Assembly (NCBI GenBank): GCA_036186865.1
Contig: AP025054.1
Coordinates: 26,457,051-26,521,050 of the forward strand
Direction: 5' to 3'
DNA length: 64,000 nt
Source: Eustoma russellianum
Lineage: Eukaryota > Streptophyta > Magnoliopsida > Gentianales > Gentianaceae
Below the pieces are notes generated by a model. The model ran no database searches and was not told the DNA's origin. It worked only from the letters and a program-made list of their open reading frames with translations. Shown piece by piece: positions 21,411-33,161 of this stretch (position 1 is the stretch's first letter; each line of letters begins with the position of its first letter). The position numbers and the translations under genes are program-made.

Positions 21411-21985
21411 GTTTATTATCGCCTCCTCTTCGTAGCAACTTGAAAAGGTAAGAAATTTCGAGCGCCTTTCAAAGGCACCAAGAACCAGGTTCGCATCTTC
21501 AATATAGATCTGAACTTATTTCCACAGCACCAAGAATCAGTATTTGCTGCCTCTCATTTTCCAATTAGCTTGCATCTCGTATCTTCAAGGTTAGATCTAT
21601 TTTAATTCTTGCTAAATTTCTGGTACGATCTATTTCTTCTGTAGTTTTTGTGGTATCCGGTTTGATAAATTAATGTTGCTCAGTTTTCCAATTTAGATGT
21701 TAGGTGATTGTTTGTTCGATTGATTTATTTGAGAAATCGTATCGGCTTCTTGCAATTTCTTAAAAAGGGGAATTTTGAAGGCAACACCTTTGGCATATGC
21801 ACATAACGTGTTTGAAGAAAGTTTCAAAAGGATCTGTGCTTAATAGATTGCAGATAATATTGTGTTATTGAAATACTATGATCTTAGTTTTGGTTTAGTT
21901 ACAATCATTGATAGAAGGAGTTATGATTTTTATGAGAGACTATGTCAAGGAAGAGGGTGTAGTTAGGGGGAATGAAAAGGAGGAT
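21411..21985 (+). other. RTE 5' region, non-coding, gene-leader-like
   Basis: No recognised protein. Two imperfect repeats starting CACCAAGAA (about 21,477 and 21,529) and a CTTCAAGGTTAGATCTATTTTA stretch (cited bases 21,583-21,604) resemble a plant 5' untranslated exon followed by an intron start. It lies inside the target-site duplication, so it belongs to the inserted element. Confidence 0.45.
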
Positions 21986-22740
21986 AGTTTACGTATAGCC
22001 TCTTGGAATGTAGGAACTTTAAGTGGTAAATTGTTAGAGGTAGTAGATGTACCTAAAGAGGCGTAGGATCGATGTGGTAGCAGGTCTACAAGAGACTAGT
22101 GGAAGGGGAACAAGGTTAAAGAATGTAATGGGTATAAGTTGCTCTACACGGGGTCCGATGGGACCAAGAATGGGGGTAGGATTTCTAGTAAAGTAGAAGT
22201 ATACACGAACGATGATCGATGTGATAAGAATATATGATAGACTTATGGTGCTGAAGTTAGTATGTAGAACAAGGAGGTGGTGGCAGTGGCTGCGCTATGC
22301 ACCCCAAGTGGGGACTAAGAGAACAAGAGATGAAGGAGTTTGGGGATGCTTAGATAGAAGTGTTGAGGACAATACCTAGAGAAGAACGAATGTGTATAGG
22401 AGGTGATTTTAATGGCCACATTGGAAAAAGATACCGATGATTTCAGCTCGGCACATGGCGGATTTGGCTATGGAGATAGAAACGAGCAGGGTAGAGATCT
22501 GATAGACCTTGCAGTAGCCCACGACCTAGGTATTATAAACTCATTCTTTAGAAAAAAGGAAGCTCATTTGATCCACTTTTAGCCTGCGGAGGACGTAACA
22601 CGCAGATCGACTATTTTCTAATAAGACGTGAAGACCGTATTTGTGGAGGGACTGCAAGATTATTACCAGGAGAGACAGCAGTGACGCAACATCGTTTACT
22701 AGTTGTAGTTATAGTCCTTGAGCCAAAAGCTGAGCATGAA
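21986..22740 (+). pseudogene. RTE endonuclease domain, frameshifted
   Basis: LRIASWNVGTLSGK opens the APE-like endonuclease (ASWNV), followed in other frames by RRRIDVVAGLQET (the E of LQE), FNGHIGK and a GFGYGDRNEQGRDLIDLAVA segment leading to a degraded RRSTIDYF-like motif. These match the RTE/BovB-type endonuclease. At least four frameshifts are needed. Confidence 0.8.
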
Positions 22741-23394
22741 GGTTAGAAAATTGCCACCCAAGATTCGTTGGGGAAGTTTAAAGGACGAAAAATTAAAATA
22801 TTTAGAGATAAAGTCATCTCGGCGACATCAGATCCACTAGTTGAAGATACAAATCAGATGTGGGAGGCTCTATGGCGACTACCAATCACTCACTGCGGCA
22901 AAGGAAACTTCTTGGGTAACAACAGGAAAGACAACCACACAAAAAGAGTCATGGTGGTGGAACGAGAATGTGCAACGAAAAATAAGGAATAAGCAAAAGA
23001 GCTTTTAGAGAGGTGTTAAGCTGCACAGACGGGGAGGGATGAAAGTGAGAGTGAAGGAGAACTATAAGATTTCTAGAAAGGAGGCGAAGAAGGCAAGTGA
23101 ACAGAGCAAAGAACGATGCACTTATAAAAGATGTACAAAAGATTAGAAACAAAAGACGGAGAGCGTGATATGTTTCAGATTGCCAAAGCTAGAGATAGAA
23201 GAGGCAAGATCTAGGGCTCATAAAGTTTATAAAGGGAGAAGATGGACATGTTTTAGTCAAAGAACAAGACATTAAGGGACAGTGGCAAACATACTTTCAC
23301 AACCTCTTTAACAGTGTAAAAGTCGACCATGAAGAAAGAGAAAGCATCACTATCCAAAAACGACAATGCAATACCTACGAGTGTTGTAGCATCA
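22741..23394 (+). pseudogene. RTE linker between endonuclease and RT
   Basis: Basic and glutamate-rich sequence: KPPKIRWGSLK-like start, WWN-E and KRRAFREVLSCTD-like stretches around 22,950-23,060, then QIAKARDRRGKI near 23,180-23,215. These agree with the region joining RTE endonuclease and RT but the frame shifts often. No catalytic residues. Confidence 0.6.
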
Positions 23395-24160
23395 CACAAG
23401 AAGAGGTGAAGATAGCACTTAAGAAGATGGGCAAAGCTAAGGCAATGGGCTTGGATAACATACCCATTGAGGCGTGGGAAGTGTTGGGAGAGGAAGGGGT
23501 TCAATGGCTAACTACTCTATTCAACCTTATTTTGAAAACAGGAAAAATGTCAGATGAGTGGGAAGAAGCGTAGTGGTCCCTCTATATAAGAAAAAAGGAG
23601 ATGCGCAGTATTGTGGGAATTATAGGGGGATTAATTGCTAAGTCCATACTATGAAGTTATAGGAGAGAGTAATCGACACTAGAATTAGAGGAGTAACTCA
23701 AGTTACGGTAAACCAATTTGTTTTTATGCAGGACGGTCAATACGGAAGCAATATATATTTTAAGGAGATTGATGGAGAAGTACAGGGAGAAGAAGCGCGA
23801 TCTACATATGGTTTTCATTGATCTTGAAAAAGCGTATGATAGTGTGCCACACAACTGATATGGAATAGTTTGAAGGCAAGAGGGGTTCCTATGAAGTATA
23901 TAGACATAATCAGAGATATGTATGTTCGGACGAAAACAACCGTTCATACGCCTGTAGAAACAGACTTCTTCCCAGTGGAGGTAGGCCTCTATCAAGGGTC
24001 CGCTTTGAGCCCATTCCTTTTTACAGTTGTCCTAGATGAGTTGTCAAAGTCGATCCAAGAGACAGTTCCATGGTGTATGCTTTTTGCTGACGATATTGTA
24101 TTAGTCGCGGAAAGTAGACATAACCTGAGTATGAGATTAGAGGAGTGGGAGGTGCTCTAG
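23395..24160 (+). pseudogene. RTE reverse transcriptase domain
   Basis: MGKAKAMGLDNIPIEAWE marks the first RT block, then VVPLYKKKGDAQYCGNYRGI, a degraded YDSVPH region (about 23,835-23,855), VEVGLYQGSALSPFLFTVVL and WCMLFADDIVLVAES, with the catalytic FADD near 24,080-24,095. The open frame 23,870-24,160 covers the second half. Several indels break the first half. Confidence 0.88.
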
Positions 24161-24900
24161 AGAGAAAAGGCTAAGTATTAGTCGTTCGAAGACTGAGTAC
24201 CTGCACTGTGAATTCAGCGGCACAGCTGATGATGAGAATAGCCAACTCACCATTGAGGTCAAGTGGTACCAAAGGTAAGTAAGTTCAAGTACCTAGGATC
24301 ATTTGTACAGAACGATGGGGACATAGAGAGTGACGTAGCACACCGAGTGCAGGCAGGTTGGTGTAAGTGGAGGGCGGCTTTAGGGGTGCTGTCTGTTGTG
24401 ACAAGAATTTTCCAATAAAATTAAAAGGAAAATTTTATAGGATGGCAGTGCGGCCGGCAATGTTATATGGAACAGACTGCTGGTGGCTATCAATGAGGAC
24501 ACAGTCACAGAAGATGGAAGTGGCAGAGATGAAGATGTTGAGGTGGATGTGTGGACATACAAGGCTTGACAAGATAAGAAATGAGGTGTACAGAGAAAGG
24601 TTAAGGGTGACTAGTATAACAATAAGATAGAGAGGGAAGACTGAGATGGTTGGGCATGTTAAGAGGAGACAGACAACGTCGTCTGTCAGAGAAATTGAAA
24701 GCCTTACTATAGAAGGGAAGAGGAAGTAAAGGCAGGCTCAAACTGACGTGGGATGAGAGCAGATTAGGCATGACTTACTAGAGTTGCACCTTTCTGAGGA
24801 CATTGTCCAGGATATGAGTTCATGGAGACAGATGATTAAGAGTAAGAGAGGTAGACAGGAAATAAGGCACCTTAGAGCATACTTAGAGGATTAGATAGTA
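24161..24900 (+). pseudogene. RTE C-terminal region, indel-rich
   Basis: After RT come KYLGSFVQNDGDIESD-, KWRAALG-, MAVRPAMLYGTDCW and MKMLRWMCGHTRLDKIRNEV segments and a degraded RRQTTSSVR block. Compared with the copy at 42,312-42,943, which is open throughout, this one has extra and missing bases (for instance CTGTCTGTTGTG against CTGTGTG near 24,391 and GGTGGCT against GGGCT near 24,482). Confidence 0.85.
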
Positions 24901-25208
24901 TGTACACTTTAATTTGATTTGCATATTTTGTTTTGGTCTTTTTCTTTTAATTATTTGTGCATGTCACTATTATGACTATTTTAATATCAAAAAATTGTTG
25001 TATATGTTTAATAAAATCGTCCACTAGTATATATTCCTCATTATTATGATATATGTACAGGTACGTATAGAGCCGGGGGTCTCACTGAAGCAAACTCTCT
25101 ATCCTTGGGATTGGGGTATTGTTTTGCCTGCCTCTCACCCTCCCCAGACCCCAACGATAGCTTGCTATTGCTGGGATATACTGGGTATTGTATGATGATC
25201 TGATTGGA

Positions 25209-25473
25209 TTGTGGTCCTTACGAAGCATAATGATTCAACTGTTTTCAAGGAACCAGGATTAAAACTTTAATGTACAAAGGATGGACGACTGGTCATTGGA
25301 AGAGATTTCAAAGAAGGCAAATTTACCACCTGTCAGGGCCCTATAATCCAAAGGAATGAGGAATCACCTAGCTACTCCTATTGTCAGCGTGTGTGAAAAT
25401 TAACATGGATGCAACAGTGGAAAATAATGCAATTGCTATAGTATTCCAAATTGGAGGATGTGGAAGTACTGGA
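25209..25473 (+). pseudogene. LINE-4 fragment with start of RNase H (unit 1)
   Basis: After the target-site duplication the LINE frame resumes: KHNDS and FQGTRI-like sequence, then VKINMDATVENNAIAIVFQ (about 25,397-25,452), the first strand of plant LINE RNase H with its catalytic aspartate in NMDAT. It is cut at 25,473 by a family B LTR whose TGTTGAA start is at 25,474, preceded by CTGGA (CTAGA in unit 2). Confidence 0.75.
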
Positions 25474-25745
25474 TGTTGAAAATCAAGGTTTGAATGATTT
25501 ACAAGTGCTCGATTTATATGGTATGTGATTTCATAATGTATGATTTATATGTTATATGACTATATGATTTAAATGTTATGAAATTTCAAAATATATGATT
25601 TGCGTATGTCTTATATGCATATATCTATCACTGTTGTACTAACAAGCCATGAAGCATTAAGGCTTAAATCATATGGCAAATATTGTTGTGTTTATAATAT
25701 TTTGAGGTGACATACACGGTATATATACATCTCTTGGATACACAT

Positions 25746-25802
<57 letters not shown>

Positions 25803-25974
25803 TGGACATACACGGCATATACATATATCTCTTGGATACACTCGGCTTATGGGACACATGACATATATATATATCTTGGATATACACTCAGCATATATAT
25901 CTTATGGATACACACATCATATATTTCTTGGAGTCACATAGCATATATATATATTTCATGGATATAGACACGAC
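25474..25974 (+). repeat. Family B LTR, left part (unit 1)
   Basis: Begins TGTTGAAAATCAAGG and shares GTTGTACTAACAAGCCATGAAGC-type sequence (cited block 25,634-25,656) with the complete minus-strand LTR at 38,108-40,779. From 25,710 it turns into imperfect repeats of CTTGGATACACACGGCATATAT type and a TA run. It is interrupted by the family A element; the right part resumes at 34,251. Confidence 0.8.
25747..25974. repeat. (TA)n run and degenerate minisatellite (unit 1)
   Basis: A TA run (about 25,747-25,800) is followed by five or six degenerate units of about 30-40 bp containing CTTGGATACAC and CATATATATAT. Reading frames over it are low-complexity artefacts. Confidence 0.85.
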
Positions 25975-26094
25975 ATATATATTGAGAAATATGTTTGGAT
26001 AATTTTCAAAGTCATGATTTTAAGAGGTGAATGCATAAAAATATCATACATGGTGTTATATGTGATTAAAAATTGAAAAAGTTGAAAAATTTGA

Positions 26095-26345
26095 AATCGA
26101 TCGCTCAAGTTGTTGCACTTCGATCGATCGATGTACTTCGATCCCTCACATCGATCGATCTATGTAAGGCAGTGAAAGTTCAAGACCTTACGGTGGAGAC
26201 ATCGATCTCTCAACCTGAGACACATCGATCGATCAATGTACATCGAACCCTTACTTCGATCGATTGATGTAGGTCAGAGACAAACTCTGAAACTTATGGT
26301 GAGACGTCGATCTCTGAGCTGAGGCACTTCGATCGTCGATGTCTA
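26095..26345. repeat. Palindromic ATCGATCGAT boxes in LTR U3 (unit 1, 5' LTR)
   Basis: Seven to eight boxes of ATCGATCGAT or one-base variants, alternating with CTTCGATC, ATGTAC and TCGATCTCTCAA words, occur within 250 bp. The same layout recurs in all family A LTRs. Confidence 0.85.
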
Positions 26346-27474
26346 GGGTTTTTAGAAATAATTTTCTAAAATGTGATAAAATGGTTGTTTTCATTTGTAT
26401 AATGATTTATACATGTTCATTTTGTGAATATTATGTGTTTTTGGTGATATTAAATATATAGTGATTAATGTGCCTGGAAGTCTCTACAACTTACCAAAAG
26501 GGCAAAATTGGTACTTTGAATAACATGGTAGGTGTGGAAATACAATTCAAGGACATATTTAGTTAGTCATCATGATAAAGGTGTTATAATATTCATTTCG
26601 ACCATCGGGTTTATTTCTGGAGTTTTCTCTCACTAGGTGCATTTTGGTCATTTCAACCCTGAGGGTATTTTGGTATTTTCACTCAATGAATCTCTTGAGT
26701 ATATTATATCTTCATTCTGGAGTTGAGTTATTATCTTGAAGATTATTTGGTGGTTTATTTATCTTATTCTCTCAAATAATGATATTATTGACTGTAGCGC
26801 GGATATGTGACGGGTTGTGATGTCACATTCTATTCTTTTTCTTGAAGGATTTATTTTATATGTTATTGGAGGATATTATTTATCATATTTCACAGAATAT
26901 AAAGGTGTTCAAGGTGTGCAAATGATCACCACATACAAGAGGAATTATGGGAATTTTGGTGTTATATATTGGCATAATCTTGTCAATTATTATTTGATGA
27001 TTTCTTCTTCAAAACTCTGAGTTTCTATGCATATATATTGGTCCAGAAATGTGTATAAACAAGTGGAGGTGATATATTATTCATTTTATATCTTGGTGAC
27101 AGGTGGGACCAATCAAAAAGGAAGCTAGTTGGCAAAATTGTCAACTTGGATTTTTTCAAAGTGTAGTCAATGGCTACTAAGGAGTCTTTGGAGATAATTT
27201 TTGATTTGAACTTGGCAATTCTCACCTGCCTATTTTCAAGCCAAAAGTTGAGGTATTTTGGTGACATTATCTTCTCTTATTATGTTCATTTGGCAAAGGA
27301 TAATCAAGACTATCAAGGTGTAAATTTCGGACAAACAAGCGTGTCCAAGGTGGAACCAATTATGTTGTCTCATTTTGCCAAGTGTACAAGGCCAACCAAT
27401 GATGTGAAGACACTTCGACTTGATGATGAAATGGTGACACATGTGCATTCTTATCTCCAAGGCTCACTTCACAC

Positions 27475-27482
27475 TATAAATA
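27475..27482 (+). promoter_or_regulatory. Putative LTR TATA box
   Basis: CACTATAAATAGGAGGCAAT lies about 1.5 kb into the LTR, at the same place as in the other family A copies. Confidence 0.65.
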
Positions 27483-28563
27483 GGAGGCAATGGTGAAGAA
27501 GATGAAACACACTTGAAGCTCACTTGAAGGCATTTGTTGAACTGTCTAGCTATCATCTTCTTCTTGTTGTTCTTGTTTCATTCTTTGTAGCAAAGGTGTT
27601 CTTGTTGTATTTGTTGAGCTACAAGCCTCTTGAGCTTCATTTGTAAGATTGATTAGCCAATTCTATAAGGCTACATCAATAGGTGGTAGAGGTGTTGCAA
27701 CTAAGTGTTGCATAGAAGGTGTTCATCCAAGTCCTGAATAGGGTTGGTGTATAACCCAAGGATCAAGCTTGGTTCTTGCTGTAATGTGATTCATTTCATA
27801 GTGAAATCCAAGAAAAGGTGTTCCTTGGGACTGGAGTAGGTCACATTGACCGAACCAGGATAAATTCTCGGTGTTCTTGTCTTGTTTCTACCTTTCTGTC
27901 CGTTTTTACTACAGTTTTCACACAAATTCTCATGATCTGAAAAAAGAGCTGAACACTTTCCAAATTCGTGATCTTTGGTGGAGTTATACTTCAGACTGTT
28001 AGCTTTCGTTTGCAACAAGAATCACTTGATTTGAGCAAGGGAAAGTTAGTGTTTCAGTCTTTGCAAGATAACTGCTCCAATCTGGCTGCAACCTCACCAG
28101 TTTTGAGAAACATTGAATTCTATATTAATCAAGCATTGTTTAAGGTCAGATTTGGAAACATCAACTACATATCCTAAGGAGTGTTTTGATATAAAGATCA
28201 ACCTTTTTGGTTGAGTATTCAAAGAAAAACATGTTTTTCAAAATAAGCAACATTCTGTCCAATTCTTTCCAGATTGACCATCTGAATCTTTTTATTCGTT
28301 TGAAGGGTCAAACGATCTTTTGTTTGTCTGATTTTTGAACAGAGTCTTGTTAACACATTGAAGTTAAAATCTAGAAATTTCATAATTTTTGGAGTTGTAT
28401 ACTAGGATTTTTGAATTTTTCAAAAACGGGTTCTGAATTTGAGGTAGTCTCAGATACTGTTTTCAAATGGGTTTTTAATTAAGGGTAGTAGTGTAATTTC
28501 TGCTAACCACTATTCACCCCTCCCCCTCTAGTGGTATTTATTGCAGGTGTACGGTCCAACAAT

Positions 28564-28575
28564 TGGTATCAGAGT
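28564..28575 (+). promoter_or_regulatory. Primer binding site (unit 1)
   Basis: TGGTATCAGAGT follows the LTR end after two bases and is complementary to the 3' end of initiator-Met tRNA (11 of 12 bases of TGGTATCAGAGC). Confidence 0.85.
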
Positions 28576-28683
28576 GAGGTCTAAACCACTCAAAGAAGCA
28601 AGATTTAACACCATACAAACAACACAAGGCCAAGAAACAATATTTCAAAGTATCCTGCTAGTCTCAAAACAAAGGTACTTACA

Positions 28684-30530
28684 ATGGCAATAGTTTCTCA
28701 CAAAGGTGAGTTGGAAGGTATGTCCACATAACGTCCTCCTCTTTTTGATGGTAATAATTTTGTACATTGGAAATTAAGAATGAGGCTATTCTTAATGACT
28801 ATAGGCATTGATTTAAGGTCTATAGTTGAAGATGTGTCGTACATTCCAATGAAAGTTGTACAAGTTAGTGGATTCACTCAAGAAGATGAAAAATATAAAA
28901 GTGAATGGTCATCGGAAGATAAAAAGGAAATGTCCATGAATGTTAAAGCTATGCAATTACTTTTGAATGGACTTACGACTTCTGAAGCAGGATATGTTTC
29001 AAATTGCACAAGCGCACACGACATGTGGAAATCACTTGTATTAAAGCACGAAGGTACAAGCGGTGTAAAAGAATAAAAAATAAACATGCTTATGATTGAA
29101 TTAGAATCTTTCAAAATGTTGCCAAACGAATCCATAACATCTATGGATTTGAGAATTACTTATATTTTCAATGCCCTTGAAGCTTTAGGAAAATCATTCA
29201 CCAACAACGAGAAGGTGCAAAAGATGTTGCGATGCCTTCCTGTTGAATGGGATCCAAAGGTCACGGCGGTTGAAAAAACGAAATCGATCATAAAATGGAC
29301 GAATTGATAGGATCACTAAGAGTATATGAGGTAAAACTAAACCAACGGAAGTCCGAGTCATCTAAATCATCCGGTAAGTCAATAGCTTTCAAAACAACTG
29401 AAACACATATAAATAATGATGATAGTAATAGTGATACTGAATTAAACGATGGCTTGATATTAATAGCTAGAAAACTTAGAAAGTTTTTCATACNNNNNNN
29501 NNNTCTTTATCTCAATCTAAGGAAAATAGCTCTAACAACAACAAATGGTATAATAAAGAGTTAAAAGTGCTACGAATACGGTCAAAAAGGACATATCTCA
29601 TATGATTGCCCAACAAAGAAAAATAATAATAACAACAATAATAAACAAGTCAAGGATAAGGAGGCACAAGCGACTAAGGCAAAGGAGTCCAAGTCAAAGA
29701 AAGGCAAACGAGCAATAAAGGTGAGCACATGGAGCGACTCATCCGACTCAGAATCCGAGACTGAGGAAGCTCAAGTCTGCTTTGTATCCAACGAGGTAAG
29801 TTCTTCTTCTGATGATGATTCTGATAGTGACATGACATTTGATTAAATGTATGAAGAGTTTTTAAGAATGCATGCTCACTGTAAGAGACTCTCTAAAGAA
29901 AAGAAGAAACTAATTGAAGAAAATGACAAGTTGAAGACGTCCAACTTGGAATTTTCTGATCAATTAGAATATTTTAAACAAGAGTCTACTAATACTCTTG
30001 TTTCTTTAGAGACTAAAATTGAATCATATAGGAAAAATGAACATACACTAAAAACTGAAAATAGTATGTTAAAATCTAAGTTAGAAAGTTGTGAAAATGA
30101 GATAGTACAACTTAAGTCTTCTAAACTAAACTTAGAAAAAATATTAGAACAACTTAAATCGGGTGCTAATATGTTAGATACACTAATATCATCACAAAAG
30201 TATGGAAATGATAAAACCGGGTTAGGCTATAAAGAAGAAAATGTAAAAGTAGGTAAAAAGACTAAGTTTGTCTCATCTATTACAAAGTTTCCATATAATA
30301 CAAACTTTGTCTGCTACATCTTCTTCTACACCTTCTTCAACTTATATCAAGGCAAAAATACAACACGCACCCACAAATATACACACGTATAGACGTACAT
30401 CTAGGCAAAACTTTGCATCTAGACAACCTAGAAATTATGCCTACATGTATACAAATGCAACTAGACCTGATAAAATGCATCCAACATATTATGAACATAA
30501 GTATAGGCAACACTCATATAAGTCTTATTG
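28684..30530 (+). pseudogene. Family A gag with coiled coil (unit 1)
   Basis: Starts MAIVSHKGELEGMST, stop, then RPPLFDGNNFVHWKLRMRLF, the gag start of plant copia (UBN2-type). Capsid-like blocks follow (MSMNVKAMQLLLNGL, KMLRCLPVEWDPKVTAVE) with a frameshift near 29,300 before MDELIGSLRVYE. The knuckle (about 29,568-29,610) reads CYEYGQKGHISYDC with the second Cys changed to Tyr. From 29,847 a glutamate/lysine-rich stretch with leucine heptads is a coiled coil of about 110 residues. A TAA separates it from the knuckle part. Forms the particle; inactive here. Confidence 0.88.
29494..29503. other. Assembly gap (10 N) in unit 1
   Basis: Ten Ns lie within gag. The second unit has about 32 bases at this spot (between TTTTTCATAC and TCTTTATCTC), so the gap size is nominal. 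Confidence 0.98.
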
Positions 30531-31564
30531 AAATGCATATGAACATACATACATAGCGCCATTCAAGAAACAAAATTACATGCCTTATACACATTATCAA
30601 AATTGGCCAAGACATAATACTTATCGACCAAGATATAACATGTATAACAATGCAACATCTTTTTAGAATGGTGAAACAGATGTTAATCCTTTATATTCAA
30701 ATAATTTCAAAAATGTTCCTAGAAGGTATGTCCAAGTTTGGATACCTAAGGGATATCTAAACAAGGGTGGCGCTCCTAACGTTCAAGGACCCAAATAAAG
30801 GGTACCTAAAACTTTGACTTCATTATAGAAAAACGCAAGAAATACAAGAAGGAGACAAAGTCAAAGAATCTAAAAACTAAATGGTTTTTAGATAGTGGAT
30901 GTTCAAGACATATGACGAGCAACCCCAAACTATTCACCGAGTTGGAAAATATCAAGAATGGAGGAAAGGTAACATTCGGTAACAACAACAAAGGACAAGT
31001 TGTTGGAAAAAGAACGATTGGGGACCCTAACACATTTCAAATACGAAATGTGTTGTTAGTAAGTAATCTTTCTTATAAATTATTAAGTATTTCTCAACTT
31101 ATAGATTGCGGGTATAATGTTTCTTTTTTCCCAATTCTTGTGATATAATAAATGAAAAAGGAGAAATTGTTTTAAAAGGAAATAGAGATGGTTACTTTTA
31201 TACTCTTACCTTATATAACATGTTAGATGCTAAGGTTAAGTGTTTAATATCACATGACTTAGAAGTGAATATATGGCATAGAAGATTAGGCCATATAGGA
31301 ATTTCAACCATTAAGAAATTATCTGAGAAGAATTTAATTAGAGGAATGCCTAAGTTAGACTTAGATAATTTTCAAATATGTGAAACATGTATTAAAGGAA
31401 AACACATTAAAGAAACATTAAAACCGAAACATGAAGTGAGTACTAGTCATGTACTAGAATTGCTTCACTTAGACTTATTTGGTCCAAGTAGGACAAGAAG
31501 TCTAGGTGGACACTACTATGTGTGTGTCATAGTAGATGATTACTCACGCTACACATGGACATTG
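30531..31564 (+). pseudogene. Family A protease, pre-integrase and integrase start (unit 1)
   Basis: After a Tyr/Asn-rich gag-pol linker, KWFLDSGCSRHMTSN at about 30,880-30,925 is the aspartic protease site (D-S-G). NVLLVSNLSYKLLSISQL precedes a frameshift near 31,135. Then IWHRRLGHIGISTIKKL and CETCIKGKHIKE give the HHCC zinc domain, and LLHLDLFGP and CVIVDDYSRYTWTLF the two catalytic aspartates of integrase. The domain ends abruptly at about 31,565, before the catalytic glutamate. Confidence 0.9.
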
Positions 31565-31640
31565 TTCTTATGGATACACACATCATATATTTCTTGGAGT
31601 CACACAGCATATATATACATTTCATGGATATAGACACGTA
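31565..31640. repeat. Misplaced copy of the left-flank sequence
   Basis: TTATGGATACACACATCATA and the following bases up to GACACGTA repeat 25,901-25,974, the DNA lying just left of the 5' LTR. Here it sits between integrase and the second LTR. Confidence 0.85.
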
Positions 31641-31784
31641 TGTTGAGAAATATGTTTGGATAATTTTCAAAGTCATGATTCTAAGAGGTGAATGCATAAA
31701 AATATCATACATGGTATTATATGTGATTAAAAGTTGAAAAATTGAAAAGTTGAAAAAGTTGACATCTATCTCTCAGGTTGTTGC

Positions 31785-32010
31785 ACTTCGATCGATCGAT
31801 GTACTTCGATCCCTCATATCGATCGATCTATGTAAGGCAATGAAAGTTCAAGACCTTATAGTGAGACACCGATCTCTCAACCTGAGACACATCGATCGAT
31901 CGATGTACATCTAACCCTTAATTCGATCGATTGATGTAGGTCAGAGACAAACTCTGAAACTTATGGTGAGACATCGATCTCTAAAGCTGAGGCACTTCGA
32001 TCGATCGATG
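31785..32010. repeat. Palindromic ATCGATCGAT boxes (unit 1, 3' LTR)
   Basis: Same array as at 26,095, with boxes CTTCGATCGATCGATGTAC and ACATCGATCGATCGATG preserved better than in the 5' copy. Confidence 0.85.
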
Positions 32011-33153
32011 TCTAGGGTTTTTAGAAATAATTTTCTAAAATATGATAAAATGGTTGTTTTCATTTGTATATGATTTATACATGTTCATTATGTGAATATT
32101 ATGAGTTTTTGGTGATTTTAAATATATTGTGACTAATGTGGCTTGGAAGTTTCTACAACTTACCAAAAAGGGCAAAATTGGTATTTTAAGTTTTGTAGGA
32201 ACATGGTATGGTGGAAAACTTCAAGGACATATTCTTATCTTATTCATCATGATAAAGGTGTTATAATATTCATTTCTGACCATCGGGGTTATTTCTGGAG
32301 TTTTCTCTCACCAGGGGCATTTTGGTCATTTCACCCCTGAGGGTATTTTTGGTATTTTCACTCAAGGAATCTCTTGAGAATATTATTATCTTCATTATGG
32401 AGTTGAGGTATTATCTTGAAGATTATTTGGTGGTTATTTATCTTATTCTCTCAAATGATGATATTATTGACTGTAGCGGGATATGTGACGGGTTATGATG
32501 TCACATTCTATCTTTTTTTTGAAGGCTTTATTTTATATGTTATTGGAGGATATTATTTATCATATTTCGGAGAATATAAAAGTGTTCAAGGTGTGCAAAT
32601 GATCACAACATACAAGAAGGAATTATGGGAATTTTGGTGTTATATATTGGCATAATCTTGTCAATTATTATTTGATGATTTCTTCTTCAAAACTCTGAGT
32701 TTCTATGCATACATATTGGTCCAGAAATGTGTATAAACAAGTGGAGGTGATATATTATTCATTTTATAGCTTGGTGACAGGTGGACCAATCAAAAAGGAG
32801 CTAGTTGGCAAAATTGTCAACTTGGATTTTTCAAAAGTGTAGTCAACGGCTACTAAGGAGTATTTGGAGATAATTTTTGATTTGAACCTCTCAATTTTCA
32901 CATGCCTATTTTCAAGCCAAGAAGTTGAGGTATTTTGGTGACATTATCTTCTATTATTATCTTCATTTGGCAAAGGATAATCAAGACTATCCAAGGTGTA
33001 AATTTCGGACAAACAAATGGTGTCCAAGGTGGACCAATTATGTTGTCTCATTTTGCCAAGTGTACAAGGCCAACCAATGATGTGAAGACACTTAGACTTG
33101 ATGATGAAGATGGTGTCACATGTGCATTTTTATCTCCAAGGCTCAGTTCACAC

Positions 33154-33161
33154 TATAAATA
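33154..33161 (+). promoter_or_regulatory. Putative LTR TATA box
   Basis: TATAAATA followed by GGAGGCAATGG, at the family A position. Confidence 0.6.

Larger units (their letters stand above)
21411..25208 (+). mobile_element. Full-length RTE-clade LINE with target-site duplication
   Basis: Flanked by TTGTGGTCCTTACGGAAG (21,393-21,410) and TTGTGGTCCTTACGAAG (25,209-25,225); the latter lacks one G, while the duplicated copy at 43,294-43,311 is exact. The 5' region runs to about 21,950, then an endonuclease, an RT with FADD, a C-terminal region with CGHTRLD and RRQTT, the RTE 3' block and an ATTG/GATC-like tail. The single long protein is broken by many indels. Confidence 0.9.
25980..28561 (+). 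repeat. Family A LTR, 5' copy (unit 1)
   Basis: Runs from TATTGAGAAATATG (TG changed to TA) to GGTGTACGGTCCAACA, 2,582 bp, and is followed by the PBS. Contains ATCGATCGAT boxes (26,098-26,345), TATAAATA at 27,475, GGTCACATTGACCGAACCAG and the terminal C-rich TCTAGTGG motif. Confidence 0.92.

Noticed and set aside
25669..25967. Frames encoding Tyr-Ile repeats on both strands (also near 43,749-43,979)
   Set aside because: Translation of a TA microsatellite and minisatellite.
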